This document shows, in pieces, positions 6,082 to 6,294 of a stretch of 6,294 bases of DNA (position 1 is its first letter; every line of letters begins with the position of its first letter). Under the pieces are notes generated by a model. The model was given only the letters and a program-made list of their open reading frames with translations. It made no database searches and had not been told where the DNA came from. The stretch is taken from assembly GCA_002422665.1 (NCBI GenBank), contig DITA01000131.1, positions 1 to 6,294 of the forward strand, given 5' to 3'. A program made the translations under genes and the position numbers. This stretch comes from Cloacibacterium caeni_C (GTDB taxonomy: Bacteria; Bacteroidota; Bacteroidia; Flavobacteriales; Weeksellaceae).

Positions 6082-6294
6082 TTAAAGTTTCTTCTTCTTT
6101 TCTGCGGAAGTAGTCAATTGTTCGGGTGGTAAGTTTTTTCTGATATCAATTTGATACTCTTTTTCTGCAAGGTTTATCATCATATCAAAAATGATGGCCT
6201 TTTTATCTGCAACATAAGCCTGTTTTTCTAAAAATGCTTTCTGTTTTTGAAGCAGTTTTACTTCAGCTTCTAACTCCATGATGCGTTGTTCTGG
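6082..6294 (-). CDS. IS3-family transposase OrfA, C-terminal part, 5' partial
   Basis: This is the end of OrfA, the DNA-binding and regulatory partner of the transposase. The frame is open to the right edge: the five codons before the ATG at 6279 read PEQRI and continue the family pattern, so that ATG is internal. The DNA-binding helix-turn-helix lies outside the window. What is visible is a leucine- and lysine-rich heptad-like segment (MELEAEVKLLQKQKAFLEKQ), which fits the coiled-coil oligomerisation region of OrfA. KKAIIFDMMINLAEKEYQIDIRKN follows, a block I associate with flavobacterial IS3 elements. It ends in a lysine run (EKKKKL) just before the stop, where the frameshift signal lies. 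The last 64 bp (6082-6145) overlap the open -1 frame of orfB. Confidence 0.85.
   Translation of the reverse strand, partial: PEQRIMELEAEVKLLQKQKAFLEKQAYVADKKAIIFDMMINLAEKEYQIDIRKNLPPEQLTTSAEKKKKL
6097..6102 (-). other. Candidate -1 ribosomal frameshift site between orfA and orfB
   Basis: The minus strand reads GAAAAG (orfA codons gaa aag) followed by AAG AAG AAA. A tRNA-Lys on AAG can slip back one base onto AAA, moving translation from the orfA frame into the orfB frame. The fusion would read SAEK then EEETLIFTCGLFG. An AAAAG site is known to drive -1 frameshifting in IS3 itself. The fuller A6G heptamer found in IS150 and IS911 is absent here, so the exact slip point is inferred. Confidence 0.55.

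Larger units (their letters stand above)
5168..6294 (-). mobile_element. IS3-family insertion sequence, incomplete at the right edge
   Basis: The element carries the typical IS3 pair orfA and orfB in overlapping -1 frames on the minus strand, with an intact DDE transposase core. Its orfB-side end is placed at 5168, where the plus strand reads TGACTAGTCC, the TG-starting terminus expected for IS3-family ends. The exact edge is an inference because the opposite inverted repeat and the start of orfA lie beyond the window. Target-site duplication (3-4 bp is usual in this family) therefore cannot be checked. The orfB architecture points to the IS150-like side of the family, but the subgroup is not certain. 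Confidence 0.85.

Overview
The window is an AT-rich stretch of chromosome from a member of the Bacteroidota, most likely Flavobacteriia (Weeksellaceae-like; this is inferred from protein character and not proven). The evidence is the TAnnTTTG-type promoter boxes upstream of several genes, start codons without usable Shine-Dalgarno sequences, a GluRS with an insertion after its KLSKR motif and no zinc cysteines, and an IS3-family element of a type common in flavobacteria.

Layout from left to right: the 3' part of accC (biotin carboxylase) runs off the left edge and ends at a rho-independent terminator (821-852). Next comes a monocistronic ornithine aminotransferase gene (rocD, 908-2146). It converges on a small minus-strand cupin gene (2179-2523), and a bidirectional terminator sits between the two stop codons. 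The cupin gene is divergent from gltX (glutamyl-tRNA synthetase, 2634-4145) across a 110-bp region with back-to-back promoter candidates. accA (carboxyltransferase alpha subunit, 4198-5154) follows gltX after 52 bp.

From about 5168 to the right edge lies an incomplete IS3-family insertion sequence on the minus strand. It has a TG-starting terminal end, orfB with an intact DD(35)E catalytic triad, and the 3' part of orfA, with the two frames arranged for a programmed -1 frameshift. The IS starts about 13 bp after the accA stop codon and leaves accA intact.

Functionally the window is core metabolism. AccC and AccA are two of the four components of acetyl-CoA carboxylase (first step of fatty acid synthesis); RocD links ornithine to glutamate and proline metabolism; GltX charges tRNA-Glu. 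The cupin probably acts on or binds a sugar phosphate. The only mobile or accessory material is the IS. I see no CRISPR, tRNA, rRNA, riboswitch or defence system, and no convincing undescribed system. The best second looks are the terminators and hairpins of the IS end beside accA, the frameshift signal, and the shared promoter architecture.
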